DNA of 64,000 nt, taken from positions 54,272-118,271 of the forward strand of contig JAEUSQ010000025.1 in NCBI GenBank assembly GCA_016788705.1. The letters run 5' to 3'. Shown here piece after piece: positions 34,567-42,514 of the stretch. Position 1 is the stretch's first letter, and each line of letters opens with the position of its first letter. Position numbers and translations under genes: made by a program. The notes beneath the pieces are model-generated. The model searched no databases, was not told where the DNA came from, and was given only the letters and a program-made list of their open reading frames with translations. The stretch comes from Bacteroidetes Order II. bacterium (GTDB lineage: Bacteria; Bacteroidota; Rhodothermia; Rhodothermales; UBA2364).

Positions 34567-37500
34567 ATGAAATACGCATTGCTATTCTTTTGTAGTTACT
34601 GGTTTACGGTAGCAGCATGGGCACAAACCCCTTTGTTTCAACTTTTGCCACCAGAGAAAACGGGTATCACCTTTCAAAATACCCTCGTCGAAAAACCCGG
34701 CCTCAATATTATGGAAATTGCCACTTTTTATAACGGTGCTGGGGTGGCGGTGGGAGACCTGAACAACGACGGCTTGCCAGAGGTCTTCTTTACAGCCAAT
34801 ATGGGGCAGAATAAACTCTACCTGAACAAGGGAAATCTGGCTTTTGTGGACATCACAAAATCTGCAGGGGTAGAAGGGAAGCGTGGCTGGAAGGCAGGGG
34901 TAACGTTTGCTGATGTTAATAACGATGGCTGGCTGGATATTTACGTGAGTTATGGGGCCGATGTGGATGAACCTTTGCGACGTAATGAACTCTATATCAA
35001 TAATAAAAACCTAACGTTTAGTGAACAAGCAGCCCAATTTGGCATTGACGACTTTGGGCATGGCACGCAGGCCCATTTTTTTGATTATGACCGAGACGGA
35101 GATTTGGATGTTTTTGTGTTGAATCAGATGGTGAAAAACTACCAGTATTTTGATGTCGCCTATATGAAACGGGCCAAAGACCCTCTTGCTGGAGACCGGC
35201 TTTATCGGAACGATAATGGGAAATTTACCGATGTGAGCGACGTGGCCGGAATCATTGCCAACCCCATCGGGGCCGGGCTTAGTGCTGCTGTTTCGGATTT
35301 TAACTTGGACGGCTGGCCGGATTTGTACGTCTGCAATGACTACGATGAAGACGATTACTTCTACATCAACCAAAAAGATGGAACCTTTAAAGAAGAACTC
35401 AGAACGAGAATGGGGCATACCACCAAAAACTCGATGGGGAGCGATGTGGGAGACATCAACAACGATGGCTATCCGGATTTCTTTGCAGTAGATATGTTGC
35501 CGGAAGATAACCGACGACAAAAAATACTGAAAGGCCCTGATATGTATGATTTTGTGCAAATGCTCCTCTCACATGGCTATCATCCCCAGTACATGCGGAA
35601 TATGCTACAACTGAACAATGGGCGTGGCGAATTTCAGGAAATTGGGCAGTTGGCAGGCGTCTCCAATACCGATTGGTCGTGGGCCTCGCTTTTTGCAGAC
35701 TTCGACCGCGATGGCTGGCAAGACCTCTATATCACCAATGGGTATTTGAGGGATTATACCGATCTTGATTTCCTCCGGTATAAGTACGGTGAAGCGCGGC
35801 GAAAAGCGCAACTGGCCGGACAAGAAGTGGATTTGTTTGCATTGGTCAAAGAAATCCCATCGTCTGGTGTAAAAAATTACTTGTATCAAAACACAGGAAA
35901 ACTTACTTTTCAAAATAGACGGGAGGCTTGGGGATTGGATCAGGTCTCGGTTTCGAGTGGTGCCGCATATGCAGACTTAGACCTGGATGGCGACCTCGAT
36001 TTGGTGGTGAACAACATCAATCAAGTGGCTTTTGTCTATCAAAATATGGCCGCCGAACAAGGCTGGGGGCGCTACCTAAAGGTGGAGTTTGAAGGCTCCG
36101 AGCGCAATCGGTTTGGAATTGGAGCCAAAGTAACCCTAAGAGGCAAAGAAAAATATCAACTGTTTGTCAAGGAGAACTATGTAGAGCGGGGTTATCAATC
36201 CTCCGTAGAACCAATTCTTTATTTTGGATTGGGGGATTTAGAACAGGTGCAATTAGAAGTGGTGTGGCCAACAGGAGAAAAGCAAATCTTGCCAAACATA
36301 CGCACCAACCAAACCATAACCCTCAAGCAGGCGAATGCCGAAACAACACAGACCACAAATCGGACAACACCCCTTCCTTTTTTGTTTACCGAAGTGGAAC
36401 GGGGAATAGACTTTATCCATGCAGAGGATGATTTTAATGACTTTAAACGAGAGGTCTTATTGCCCAAAAAACTGTCTAAAATGGGGCCAACCCTTGCTAC
36501 GACCGATGTGAACGGGGATGGCTTGGATGATGTGTATGTGGGAGGAGCCAAAGGACAGGTCAGTGCCTTGTATCTGCAACAGCCGGATGGAACCTTTCTC
36601 GAAAAATCGCAGGATGCGTTTGTCCAAGATACCGATTTTGAAGACGTGGATGCCCTCTTTTTTGATATAGATGGTGATGGGGATCCCGATCTCTATGTGG
36701 TGTCTGGCGGAAATGATGCCGATGCAGACGAAAGCGGTTTCAATCCCGCCTACCAAGACCGGCTCTATGTGAATGATGGTAAAGGAAATCTGACCAAATC
36801 GGTGCTGCCTGTGATCCAGAGTTGTGGCGGAAAAGTGGCCGTCGCAGATCCAGATGGCGATGGCGACCTTGATGTTTTTAGAACGGGTCATTCGTTTTCG
36901 GGGCGTTTCCCAACCGTTCCTCGTAGTTTTTTGCTCGAAAATCAGCAAGGCAAATTGGTGGATGTGACGCCGGAAGTGCTAAAATATGTCGGAATGGCAA
37001 CTTCTGTGGCCTGGATGGACGTGCAGGGCGACAAAAAGCCGGAATTGGTCGTCGCCGGAGAATGGATGCCGATCCGGGTGTTTAACATTGAAGACCATTG
37101 GGAAACGTTGGAAATCTCTGAACAAAGTGGGTTTGCCCAAACCAATGGATGGTGGAATACTTTGGAGGTGGCAGATATGGATGGCGATGGCGATCTCGAC
37201 CTTTTGGCCGGAAATCAGGGGTTGAATAACCAAATGAAACCCTCGATAAAAGAACCCATGACGTTATTGGCCGGAGACTACGACGAAAATGGTAGCATAG
37301 ACCCGATTATTAGTTACTACATCCAAGGAAAAAGCTACCCCTTGCCTTCGCGCGACGAACTCTTGGACCAATTAGCCCCTCTACGGCGATTTTTTACCAC
37401 TTTTGCTTCGTACTCCAATGCCACCATGCAAGATTTTCTGAGTACCGAACAGATAGGAAAGGCGCAGAAAAACACGGTTTATACCTTCGAATCAATGCTT

Positions 37501-37878
37501 TTTGTGAATGATGGCAAAGGGCACTTTACCGCCCGTCCGTTGCCGATTGAGGCGCAATTTGCACCCATCCATGCGTTTTTGGTGAGGGATTTAAATAAAG
37601 ACGGTCATCCCGATCTCGTCATAGGCGGGAATAACTACCACGAACGGGCGCAAACGGGGTATCAGGATGCACTTCAGGGACTTATTCTGCTGGGGAATGG
37701 GCGTCTGATGCTTGAGCCTGTTGCTTCGGTGGATAGTGGCTTTTATGCGCCGTTGGAAATCCGAGAACTGCACTGGATAAACACCCCACACGGCCCACAC
37801 CTTGTTGCAGGTATTAATAACAAATCGGTTAAAACATGGCAAATAAAGGGAGGACTACATGATGATGGGGAGAAGTAA
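34567..37878 (+). CDS. Large secreted FG-GAP/VCBS-repeat protein with UnbV-type domain
   Basis: This 1103-residue exported protein has a signal peptide (MKYALLFFCSYWFTVAAWA, cut near AQT). Many FG-GAP/VCBS repeats carry the DxDxDG-like calcium loops, for example GDLNNDGLPEVFF, ADVNNDGWLDIYV, FDYDRDGDLDVFV, GDINNDGYPDFF, ADPDGDGDLDVF and RDLNKDGHPDLVI. They form one or two beta-propellers. The stretch KVEFEGSERNRFGIGAKVTLRG and EVVWPTGEKQILPNIRTNQTI is the ASPIC/UnbV domain, found in Bacteroidota proteins of the CRTAC1-like group often encoded near SusC/SusD systems. No such pair is adjacent here. An IS element is inserted eight bases after the stop codon. Confidence 0.85.
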   Translation: MKYALLFFCSYWFTVAAWAQTPLFQLLPPEKTGITFQNTLVEKPGLNIMEIATFYNGAGVAVGDLNNDGLPEVFFTANMGQNKLYLNKGNLAFVDITKSAGVEGKRGWKAGVTFADVNNDGWLDIYVSYGADVDEPLRRNELYINNKNLTFSEQAAQFGIDDFGHGTQAHFFDYDRDGDLDVFVLNQMVKNYQYFDVAYMKRAKDPLAGDRLYRNDNGKFTDVSDVAGIIANPIGAGLSAAVSDFNLDGWPDLYVCNDYDEDDYFYINQKDGTFKEELRTRMGHTTKNSMGSDVGDINNDGYPDFFAVDMLPEDNRRQKILKGPDMYDFVQMLLSHGYHPQYMRNMLQLNNGRGEFQEIGQLAGVSNTDWSWASLFADFDRDGWQDLYITNGYLRDYTDLDFLRYKYGEARRKAQLAGQEVDLFALVKEIPSSGVKNYLYQNTGKLTFQNRREAWGLDQVSVSSGAAYADLDLDGDLDLVVNNINQVAFVYQNMAAEQGWGRYLKVEFEGSERNRFGIGAKVTLRGKEKYQLFVKENYVERGYQSSVEPILYFGLGDLEQVQLEVVWPTGEKQILPNIRTNQTITLKQANAETTQTTNRTTPLPFLFTEVERGIDFIHAEDDFNDFKREVLLPKKLSKMGPTLATTDVNGDGLDDVYVGGAKGQVSALYLQQPDGTFLEKSQDAFVQDTDFEDVDALFFDIDGDGDPDLYVVSGGNDADADESGFNPAYQDRLYVNDGKGNLTKSVLPVIQSCGGKVAVADPDGDGDLDVFRTGHSFSGRFPTVPRSFLLENQQGKLVDVTPEVLKYVGMATSVAWMDVQGDKKPELVVAGEWMPIRVFNIEDHWETLEISEQSGFAQTNGWWNTLEVADMDGDGDLDLLAGNQGLNNQMKPSIKEPMTLLAGDYDENGSIDPIISYYIQGKSYPLPSRDELLDQLAPLRRFFTTFASYSNATMQDFLSTEQIGKAQKNTVYTFESMLFVNDGKGHFTARPLPIEAQFAPIHAFLVRDLNKDGHPDLVIGGNNYHERAQTGYQDALQGLILLGNGRLMLEPVASVDSGFYAPLEIRELHWINTPHGPHLVAGINNKSVKTWQIKGGLHDDGEK

Positions 37879-37885
37879 ATAACTA

Positions 37886-37908
37886 GGCTCAATTATGATT
37901 TCAAGTTG
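37886..37908 (+). repeat. Left terminal inverted repeat of the IS element
   Basis: A 23-base repeat begins GGCTCAATTATGATTTCAAG and is the exact reverse complement of the right end at 38855. The transposase stop codon (37901-37903) lies inside it. Confidence 0.9.
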
Positions 37909-38356
37909 CGATTAAGAGTGTGAGTAAACCGGTCAAAGAGTTGCTTCCTCTTTTTCTGATGTTGTGCAGGAACTCAAAGAATCCCAGATAAAAAGGCATT
38001 CGTTCCTGAGAGATACCACGATGAGGTCTTAACCACGGTCTTAACAGTGACCAAAAACATTCCATCGTATTGACGTGTACTTCAAATTTTCCATCCCCGT
38101 CTTCGTCTCTGGCAAATTCACCTTGTCCGTGGTTAACGGTTTTGTGTTCGTAAAAATTTGACAACCAGTTATATATGTTGTATTCGTCCGTAAAAACTTT
38201 GCTGTCGGCCTGAACAAAACGCTGGATCAATGGCTGAATCGTTTTTTGCTGAACGTTTTCCAAGGCGCGAATGATGACAAAACCGTTTCGCTGGATCATG
38301 CCCAAAACAGGCACTTTGTCGTCTTGTGCGGTGCCTCGACCCCGTTTACCCTTCAA
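37901..38356 (-). CDS. IS1595-type transposase, C-terminal frame
   Basis: This frame carries the rest of the ISXO2-like DDE domain: VFTDEYNIYNWLSNFYEHKTVNH with the second Asp, and HVNTMECFWSLLRPWLRPHRGIS with the Asn/Glu pair typical of IS1595. It is open upstream of the ATG at 38356 and joins the first frame at the A8 run (about 38381-38388 on the plus strand). A start at 38356 is unlikely in nature; the segment is best read as the second part of a single transposase. The C-terminus ends within the left inverted repeat. Confidence 0.82.
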   Translation of the reverse strand: MKGKRGRGTAQDDKVPVLGMIQRNGFVIIRALENVQQKTIQPLIQRFVQADSKVFTDEYNIYNWLSNFYEHKTVNHGQGEFARDEDGDGKFEVHVNTMECFWSLLRPWLRPHRGISQERMPFYLGFFEFLHNIRKRGSNSLTGLLTLLIAT

Positions 38357-38834
38357 GCGCCGCCGCCGTCCTTTTCGACCTTTTTTTTACAGATTCAGGA
38401 TGCCCTTTGTGGCCTGCAATGATGTATAACTCGTCAAATTCAACTTCTCCGGTCAAAATCTCTTGCGGGCGTTTTTCGTAAACACCCTCTCGAAGCAGGC
38501 TGGTCATAGCGTGGCAATCACTCTCTGTCAACCCTAACTCTTTGGCTATCTGTGCATTCGACAAGTTCAAGCCCATTAGGTACAGGCAGATAATCCAGTT
38601 TTTCAATGGCTGATGATGCCCTTGAAAAACGGTGTTCGTCAGGTTGTCAAAATATTTTTGACAACCCTTGCACTGATAACGATATCGGTGTTCACTCGTG
38701 TTGTGGTGGCCGTGCCGTTTGTGTTTCTTGCTTTGGCAATGCGGGCATTTAACCCCTTCCGACCAACGCAACTCCCTGACTTTCTCGTAACAAAGACGGT
38801 CGTCAACAATTTCTTGTATCCTGAGTAACTGCAT
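38346..38834 (-). CDS. IS1595-type transposase, N-terminal frame
   Basis: This 162-residue frame has a zinc-ribbon (CPHCQSKKHKRHGHHNTS then CKGCQKYF), a helix-turn-helix-like region (NLSNAQIAKELGLTESDCHAM) and the start of the DDE_Tnp_IS1595 nuclease (GEVEFDELYIIAGHKGHPESVKK, with the first acidic residue). It then meets a run of eight A residues on the coding strand and, in this frame, ends early at residue 162. One base less in the run continues it into the second frame with the normal family sequence (KKGRKGRRRRLKGKRGRGT). So either a single-base insertion has broken the gene or transcript slippage restores it. Confidence 0.85.
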   Translation of the reverse strand: MQLLRIQEIVDDRLCYEKVRELRWSEGVKCPHCQSKKHKRHGHHNTSEHRYRYQCKGCQKYFDNLTNTVFQGHHQPLKNWIICLYLMGLNLSNAQIAKELGLTESDCHAMTSLLREGVYEKRPQEILTGEVEFDELYIIAGHKGHPESVKKRSKRTAAALEG

Positions 38835-38854
38835 AGTCTCACAAAGGTAAAAAA

Positions 38855-38877
38855 CAACTTGAAATCATAATTGAGCC
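38855..38877 (-). repeat. Right terminal inverted repeat of the IS element
   Basis: A 23-base repeat, the exact reverse complement of the left end at 37886. It sits 20 bases upstream of the transposase start. Confidence 0.9.
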
Positions 38878-38882
38878 AAAAA

Positions 38883-39257
38883 TTATTTTAATGTTCTGAA
38901 ATTCATTAACACAATTCGCTGAATGTTTAGCACCATTCTGTTAAAATGGCTACTAGGAATGATATTAACGCAATAGCACCACCAATTTCGCCCACTCGTG
39001 GGGATGATCCGGGAGGCATTGACTGCAAACAATCGGGCATGGGCGTCGAGATCGTCCACGCTGACAGCAATAACCTTCACTCCACGCTTCGTAAATTCAT
39101 CGGAAAGCAAAGCGGTTCGGCCTAAGTCCGTGGTACAGACGGGGGTAAAGTCAGCCGGATGCGAGAACAGTAGCCCTTAGTCAATCATGTAAACGGATGG
39201 TTCCAAAAGTCGTTTCTACAGTGAAATTGGGGCGATATCGCCTAATGGTAATGACAT
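38883..39257 (-). pseudogene. Decayed 1-Cys peroxiredoxin
   Basis: Reading leftward from the ATG at 39257 gives MSLPLGDIAPNFTVETTFGT then IRLHD, the exact opening of a Prx6-type 1-Cys peroxiredoxin. A TGA follows where family members have Trp. After a small deletion and frame change the sequence resumes as LLFSHPADFTPVCTTDLG, with the peroxidatic Cys, then LLSDEFTKRGVKVIAVSVDDLDAHAR. After that the frame is nonsense for the family and stops; the C-terminal half is lost. A different frame in the remaining part reads QCLPDHPHEWAKLVVLLR then stop, perhaps a piece of another gene. An IS element abuts the broken end. Confidence 0.85.
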
Positions 39258-39421
39258 AAGAGAAATTGTTTTGGTTAATGATGTTGTTTCAAATTGCAAC
39301 TTATTGCAAAATGGAGGTCTTGTTTATGCCATAATGTTATAATGCCATCAATAGTAGCCCTTATTTTTAGTTCCGCACTGTTTGCAAATGGCTAAGTTTT
39401 GGTTTTTATCCTATTAAGTAT

Positions 39422-40393
39422 ATGAAATTACAGCATTTATCTGCCCTATTGGCGGTTGTTGATCATCATTTTAACCTCACGATAACGGCCCAACACTTGT
39501 TTACAACCCAACCAGCCATTAGTAAATACATCACACAATTAGAAGAAGACATTGGTGTATCCTTGTTTGAGCGTCGGGGGAGAAGAATTTTGGGTTTGTC
39601 TAAAGAGGGCGAGCAAGTATATGAACATGCCCGACGAGTGATGCAGGAAGTAGAAAATATTCGCACGATTGCCCACTTAGCTACTTCACCGGAAACAGGA
39701 TTGATTCGGATGGCCACCACCCATACGCAGGCCCGTTATTATTTGCCGACGCGAATGCCTCGGTATATGGCCCAGCACCCCAAGGTCAAAATGCAGTTGT
39801 TTCAGCATACGCCGGTGCAGAATGCCAAATTGTTGGCAGACGGCCAGGTAGATATTGCAATATGTACAGAGGTTTTATCCGATTTTGATGGTTTGTTGGC
39901 CATACCATGTTACCGATGGAATCGTCTGTTATTGGTTCCACATGGGCATCCTCTCACCGAAGTTCCCATACTTACGCTATCGGATATTGCGGCATACCCG
40001 CTAATTTCCTACTCGATGGGATTTACGGGAAGGGGTAAATTGGATCAAACGTTCCGACAATCGGGCATCCATCCCAATATTGTCATCACAGCCAGCGATG
40101 CCGACGTGATCAAAACTTATGTCCGCCTTGGACTGGGGGTGGGTATTGTTGCTGAAATGGCATATGAAAGTGAGACGGACTCCGATTTTACGGCTATTTC
40201 GCTGGCCCACCTTTTTCCATCGGCCACCACTTGGGTTGCTTATCAGAAACATCGGCTCGTTTCGCGCTATATGTTTGATTTTATTCGTCAACTTTCGCCA
40301 ATGACACGGCTAAAATTCCGCGAGGGAGAAGTATTGTATGAGCCGCAGGAAGACCGCATTCCGTTGTTTGGCCTGTTAAGGGTAAACAAATAG
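39422..40393 (+). CDS. LysR-family regulator, CysB-like
   Basis: This 323-residue DNA-binding regulator has an N-terminal winged HTH (LSALLAVVDHHFNLTITAQHLFTTQPAISKYITQLEEDIGVSLFERRGRR) followed by a LysR substrate-binding domain. The stretch MATTHTQARYYLPTRMPRYM is the hallmark of CysB/Cbl proteins, which sense O-acetylserine or sulfate and control cysteine synthesis. Length also matches CysB (about 324). It is divergent from the dead peroxiredoxin gene across 164 bases, an arrangement seen for LysR regulators and their targets, but no sulfur-assimilation gene is near. Its present targets are unknown. Confidence 0.88.
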   Translation: MKLQHLSALLAVVDHHFNLTITAQHLFTTQPAISKYITQLEEDIGVSLFERRGRRILGLSKEGEQVYEHARRVMQEVENIRTIAHLATSPETGLIRMATTHTQARYYLPTRMPRYMAQHPKVKMQLFQHTPVQNAKLLADGQVDIAICTEVLSDFDGLLAIPCYRWNRLLLVPHGHPLTEVPILTLSDIAAYPLISYSMGFTGRGKLDQTFRQSGIHPNIVITASDADVIKTYVRLGLGVGIVAEMAYESETDSDFTAISLAHLFPSATTWVAYQKHRLVSRYMFDFIRQLSPMTRLKFREGEVLYEPQEDRIPLFGLLRVNK

Positions 40394-40553
40394 CACAGTG
40401 GGTAAGTAATTGGACGTGTGTTTGATTCAATAAATAATCTTCTGTTTAGGCTTGCAGAAGAGGAGCTACGACCTTATACTTCATCTGCAATTCCCCTGCA
40501 TTTCATTGGCCGGAAAATTCTTTTCGGCTGTCATGTTATCTTATTTGTAGTTG

Positions 40554-41321
40554 ATGTTATCCAAATCCTGGCGTCCAGAACTGTCTGTGCGGACATTGGG
40601 CGGTTTTGCGGTTTATGCTGGCGAAACCTGTCTTTCGCCTCATATTTGGAAGCGGGACAAAAGCCTTCAGCTGTTTCAGTATTTCCTTGCCACAAAAGGG
40701 ATTTTTCGGCATCGCGAGATGATTACCGAGGCCCTTTGGCCGGAATTATCGGGTGAGGCATCGGAACGCGATTTTAAGGTGGCTTTAAATGGCATTCAGC
40801 AGGCGTTTAAAAATGTGGTGAAGTCGCCTGTGGTGGTACGAAGTGGTGTGAGCTATGCCTTAGATAGTCGGCTAGTGGAAAGTGATGTGGTGGTTTTTGA
40901 GCAAAAAATCGCTTCGGGAATTCAAAACGTTTCGGCACAAAGAGAAATGGCAATGGCGTTGCTCCGAGAAGCCTTAATCCTTTATGAAGGTCCCTTTTTA
41001 CCCGGACGGGCTTATGAAGATTGGGCAAGTGAAGCCCGTGAACGGCTTCATACCTTAGCCTTGAGTACTATGACCACTCTGGCAGAAATTGTGTTGTTGG
41101 ATAATGCAACCGAAGCGCTACATTTGGCACAGCGGGTTATAGACTTCGAAAAAGGTTGGGAGGAGGCATACCGATTGGCCATGCGGGCCTATGTCATTTT
41201 GGGAAATCGGCCCATGGCGCTACGTACCTATGAGAAATGTGCTGATGTCTTGGCGGATTTGTATGATGTCGAGCCTTTGCCACAAACCACTCGGCTTTAT
41301 GTGGAGATCAAACAACTTTAA
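40554..41321 (+). CDS. SARP-type transcriptional regulator (BTAD domain)
   Basis: This 255-residue protein has an N-terminal winged-helix region, ELSVRTLGGFAVYAGETCLSPHIWKRDKSLQLFQYFLATKG with ITEALWPE, followed by a bacterial transcriptional activator domain with helical repeats (REALILYEGPFLPGRAYEDWASEARERL; EEAYRLAMRAYVILGNRPMALRTYEKCADVL). This is the SARP/BTAD layout, common in actinobacteria and less so in this phylum, without the large AAA/TPR extensions. It lies just upstream of the PHA genes (74 bases before 41395) in the same direction, so it is the leading candidate to regulate them. The start is the ATG at 40554. Confidence 0.82.
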   Translation: MLSKSWRPELSVRTLGGFAVYAGETCLSPHIWKRDKSLQLFQYFLATKGIFRHREMITEALWPELSGEASERDFKVALNGIQQAFKNVVKSPVVVRSGVSYALDSRLVESDVVVFEQKIASGIQNVSAQREMAMALLREALILYEGPFLPGRAYEDWASEARERLHTLALSTMTTLAEIVLLDNATEALHLAQRVIDFEKGWEEAYRLAMRAYVILGNRPMALRTYEKCADVLADLYDVEPLPQTTRLYVEIKQL

Positions 41322-41394
41322 TGAACCTACGACCGATTCGGATTTGTAACCCATTTGTAACTGTCTTTTTTTACCTTCGCAACAGATAAAGAAC

Positions 41395-41925
41395 ATGAGC
41401 AAGCAAGACGATCTTTGGAAAGAACTGGAATCCACACAAAGCAAAGTAGTATCCTTCATGGTTCGCTTTACACAACAATTGTGGCAGGACGAAAAGGGGC
41501 AGCCGCGTATCTCGTGGCGGGGGAATGTGAAACACGTTCAAGGGGATGAAAATGCTAATTTTACCGATTTTGCCGAGGGCCTGTCCTTTATGCAGTCTCA
41601 GCTTCAGGCCATCACCCAACAAACTCTTGAACGATACCGGATGGAAGGACATCCTGCATCCAGTATGGAAGAGGGACTGAAAATATGGGAAGATGCCACC
41701 CGAAGATATACGGAGATGTGGGTGAGTGGCTGGCAACACGGTCTTGCTGGCGCACAACAACTGAAGACGCAAATGGACGAAGTGGTCCGAAAAACCATGA
41801 GTCCTTGGCCAGAGGTGATGAATCCGGTGGCGCTGGCAGAACAAAACAGGCAGCTAAAATCGGAAGTGGAAGCCTTGAAAGCTCGGATTCTGGAACTGGA
41901 ACGTCCACAAAAACCGGATGCCTGA
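41395..41925 (+). CDS. Helical PHA-locus protein of unknown function
   Basis: I do not recognise a named family. The 176-residue soluble protein is Trp- and Gln-rich and helical (FMVRFTQQLWQDE; IWEDATRRYTEMWVSGWQHGLAG) and ends in a coiled coil (ALAEQNRQLKSEVEALKARILELERP). The last part resembles the C-terminal leucine-zipper-like region of PhaE/PhaM-type proteins. It is the first gene of the PHA locus, followed by phasin, PhaE and PhaC. A granule-surface or synthase-binding role is likely from context. The protein at 45737 has a similar build. Confidence 0.6.
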   Translation: MSKQDDLWKELESTQSKVVSFMVRFTQQLWQDEKGQPRISWRGNVKHVQGDENANFTDFAEGLSFMQSQLQAITQQTLERYRMEGHPASSMEEGLKIWEDATRRYTEMWVSGWQHGLAGAQQLKTQMDEVVRKTMSPWPEVMNPVALAEQNRQLKSEVEALKARILELERPQKPDA

Positions 41926-41990
41926 TAGTCAGTGAACTCCGGAATTCAACCGCATAACGCTTTAATTATCAATATAAACCGGAAAAAATC

Positions 41991-42389
41991 ATGGCAAACG
42001 AAGTAAACAACGCTGTAAAAGAAGCCGCTAAGTGGTATGAAAATACCTTGGTGGAAGCCAAAGCCCAATTTGAACAGGCGGTAGCACAAGGACAAGAACA
42101 AATGGATAAGAACATGGCGGAAACCCAAGCGCTGTACGAAAAAGCCGTTGCAGCATTTACTAAAAATCAAGAATCGGTACAAGTAGCTGCCAACGAGGCA
42201 TTTGACAAAGCACTGGCCCTTCAGGCCCAAAATATGGCTTTAGCCTCTCAGATGGTCGAAAAAATGCAAGCGGCATGGGTGAAAGAAAGTGCATCTGTGC
42301 TCAACATGACAGAAACCTATCTTGGGCAGGTGCAAGCCAATAACGAAAAGTTCACGAAGCTGGCCACAGGCTTATTTAAACTGAACTAA
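41991..42389 (+). CDS. phaP: Phasin-family granule protein
   Basis: This 132-residue soluble, wholly helical protein is rich in Ala, Glu, Gln and Lys without Cys or Pro in its core (NNAVKEAAKWYENTLVEAKAQFEQAVAQGQEQMDKN; ALYEKAVAAFTKNQESVQVAANEAFDKAL). This composition, size and position fit phasins, amphipathic proteins that coat PHA granules and control their size and number. It lies between two other PHA-locus genes, 65 bases after the first. Sequence similarity among phasins is low, so the call leans on context. Confidence 0.75.
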   Translation: MANEVNNAVKEAAKWYENTLVEAKAQFEQAVAQGQEQMDKNMAETQALYEKAVAAFTKNQESVQVAANEAFDKALALQAQNMALASQMVEKMQAAWVKESASVLNMTETYLGQVQANNEKFTKLATGLFKLN

Positions 42390-42514
42390 TCGGTTACAAG
42401 TAAAATAATAGCAGGGGACACTTTCTGGAGGGCAGAACGGCTTCGGCATTCGGTCCTCCAGAGGTATTTTGTAAACGTTAACCGGTTCAATTGTAGTCCG
42501 GAAAGGAGTAAGTG

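Larger units (their letters stand above)
37886..38877 (-). mobile_element. IS1595-type insertion sequence, 992 bp
   Basis: The ends are perfect 23-bp inverted repeats (37886-37908 and 38855-38877). The element carries one transposase read leftward in two overlapping frames. Flanking 8-mers AATAACTA and AAAAATTA agree at six of eight positions, so a target duplication is possible but not exact. It lies between the stop of the FG-GAP gene and a broken peroxiredoxin gene. Family assignment rests on the zinc-ribbon plus DDE_Tnp_IS1595 layout. Confidence 0.88.

Noticed and set aside
40418..40756. Plus-strand frame of 112 codons overlapping the SARP-type gene
   Set aside because: The overlapping frame at 40554 encodes a recognisable BTAD protein; the other is a shadow.
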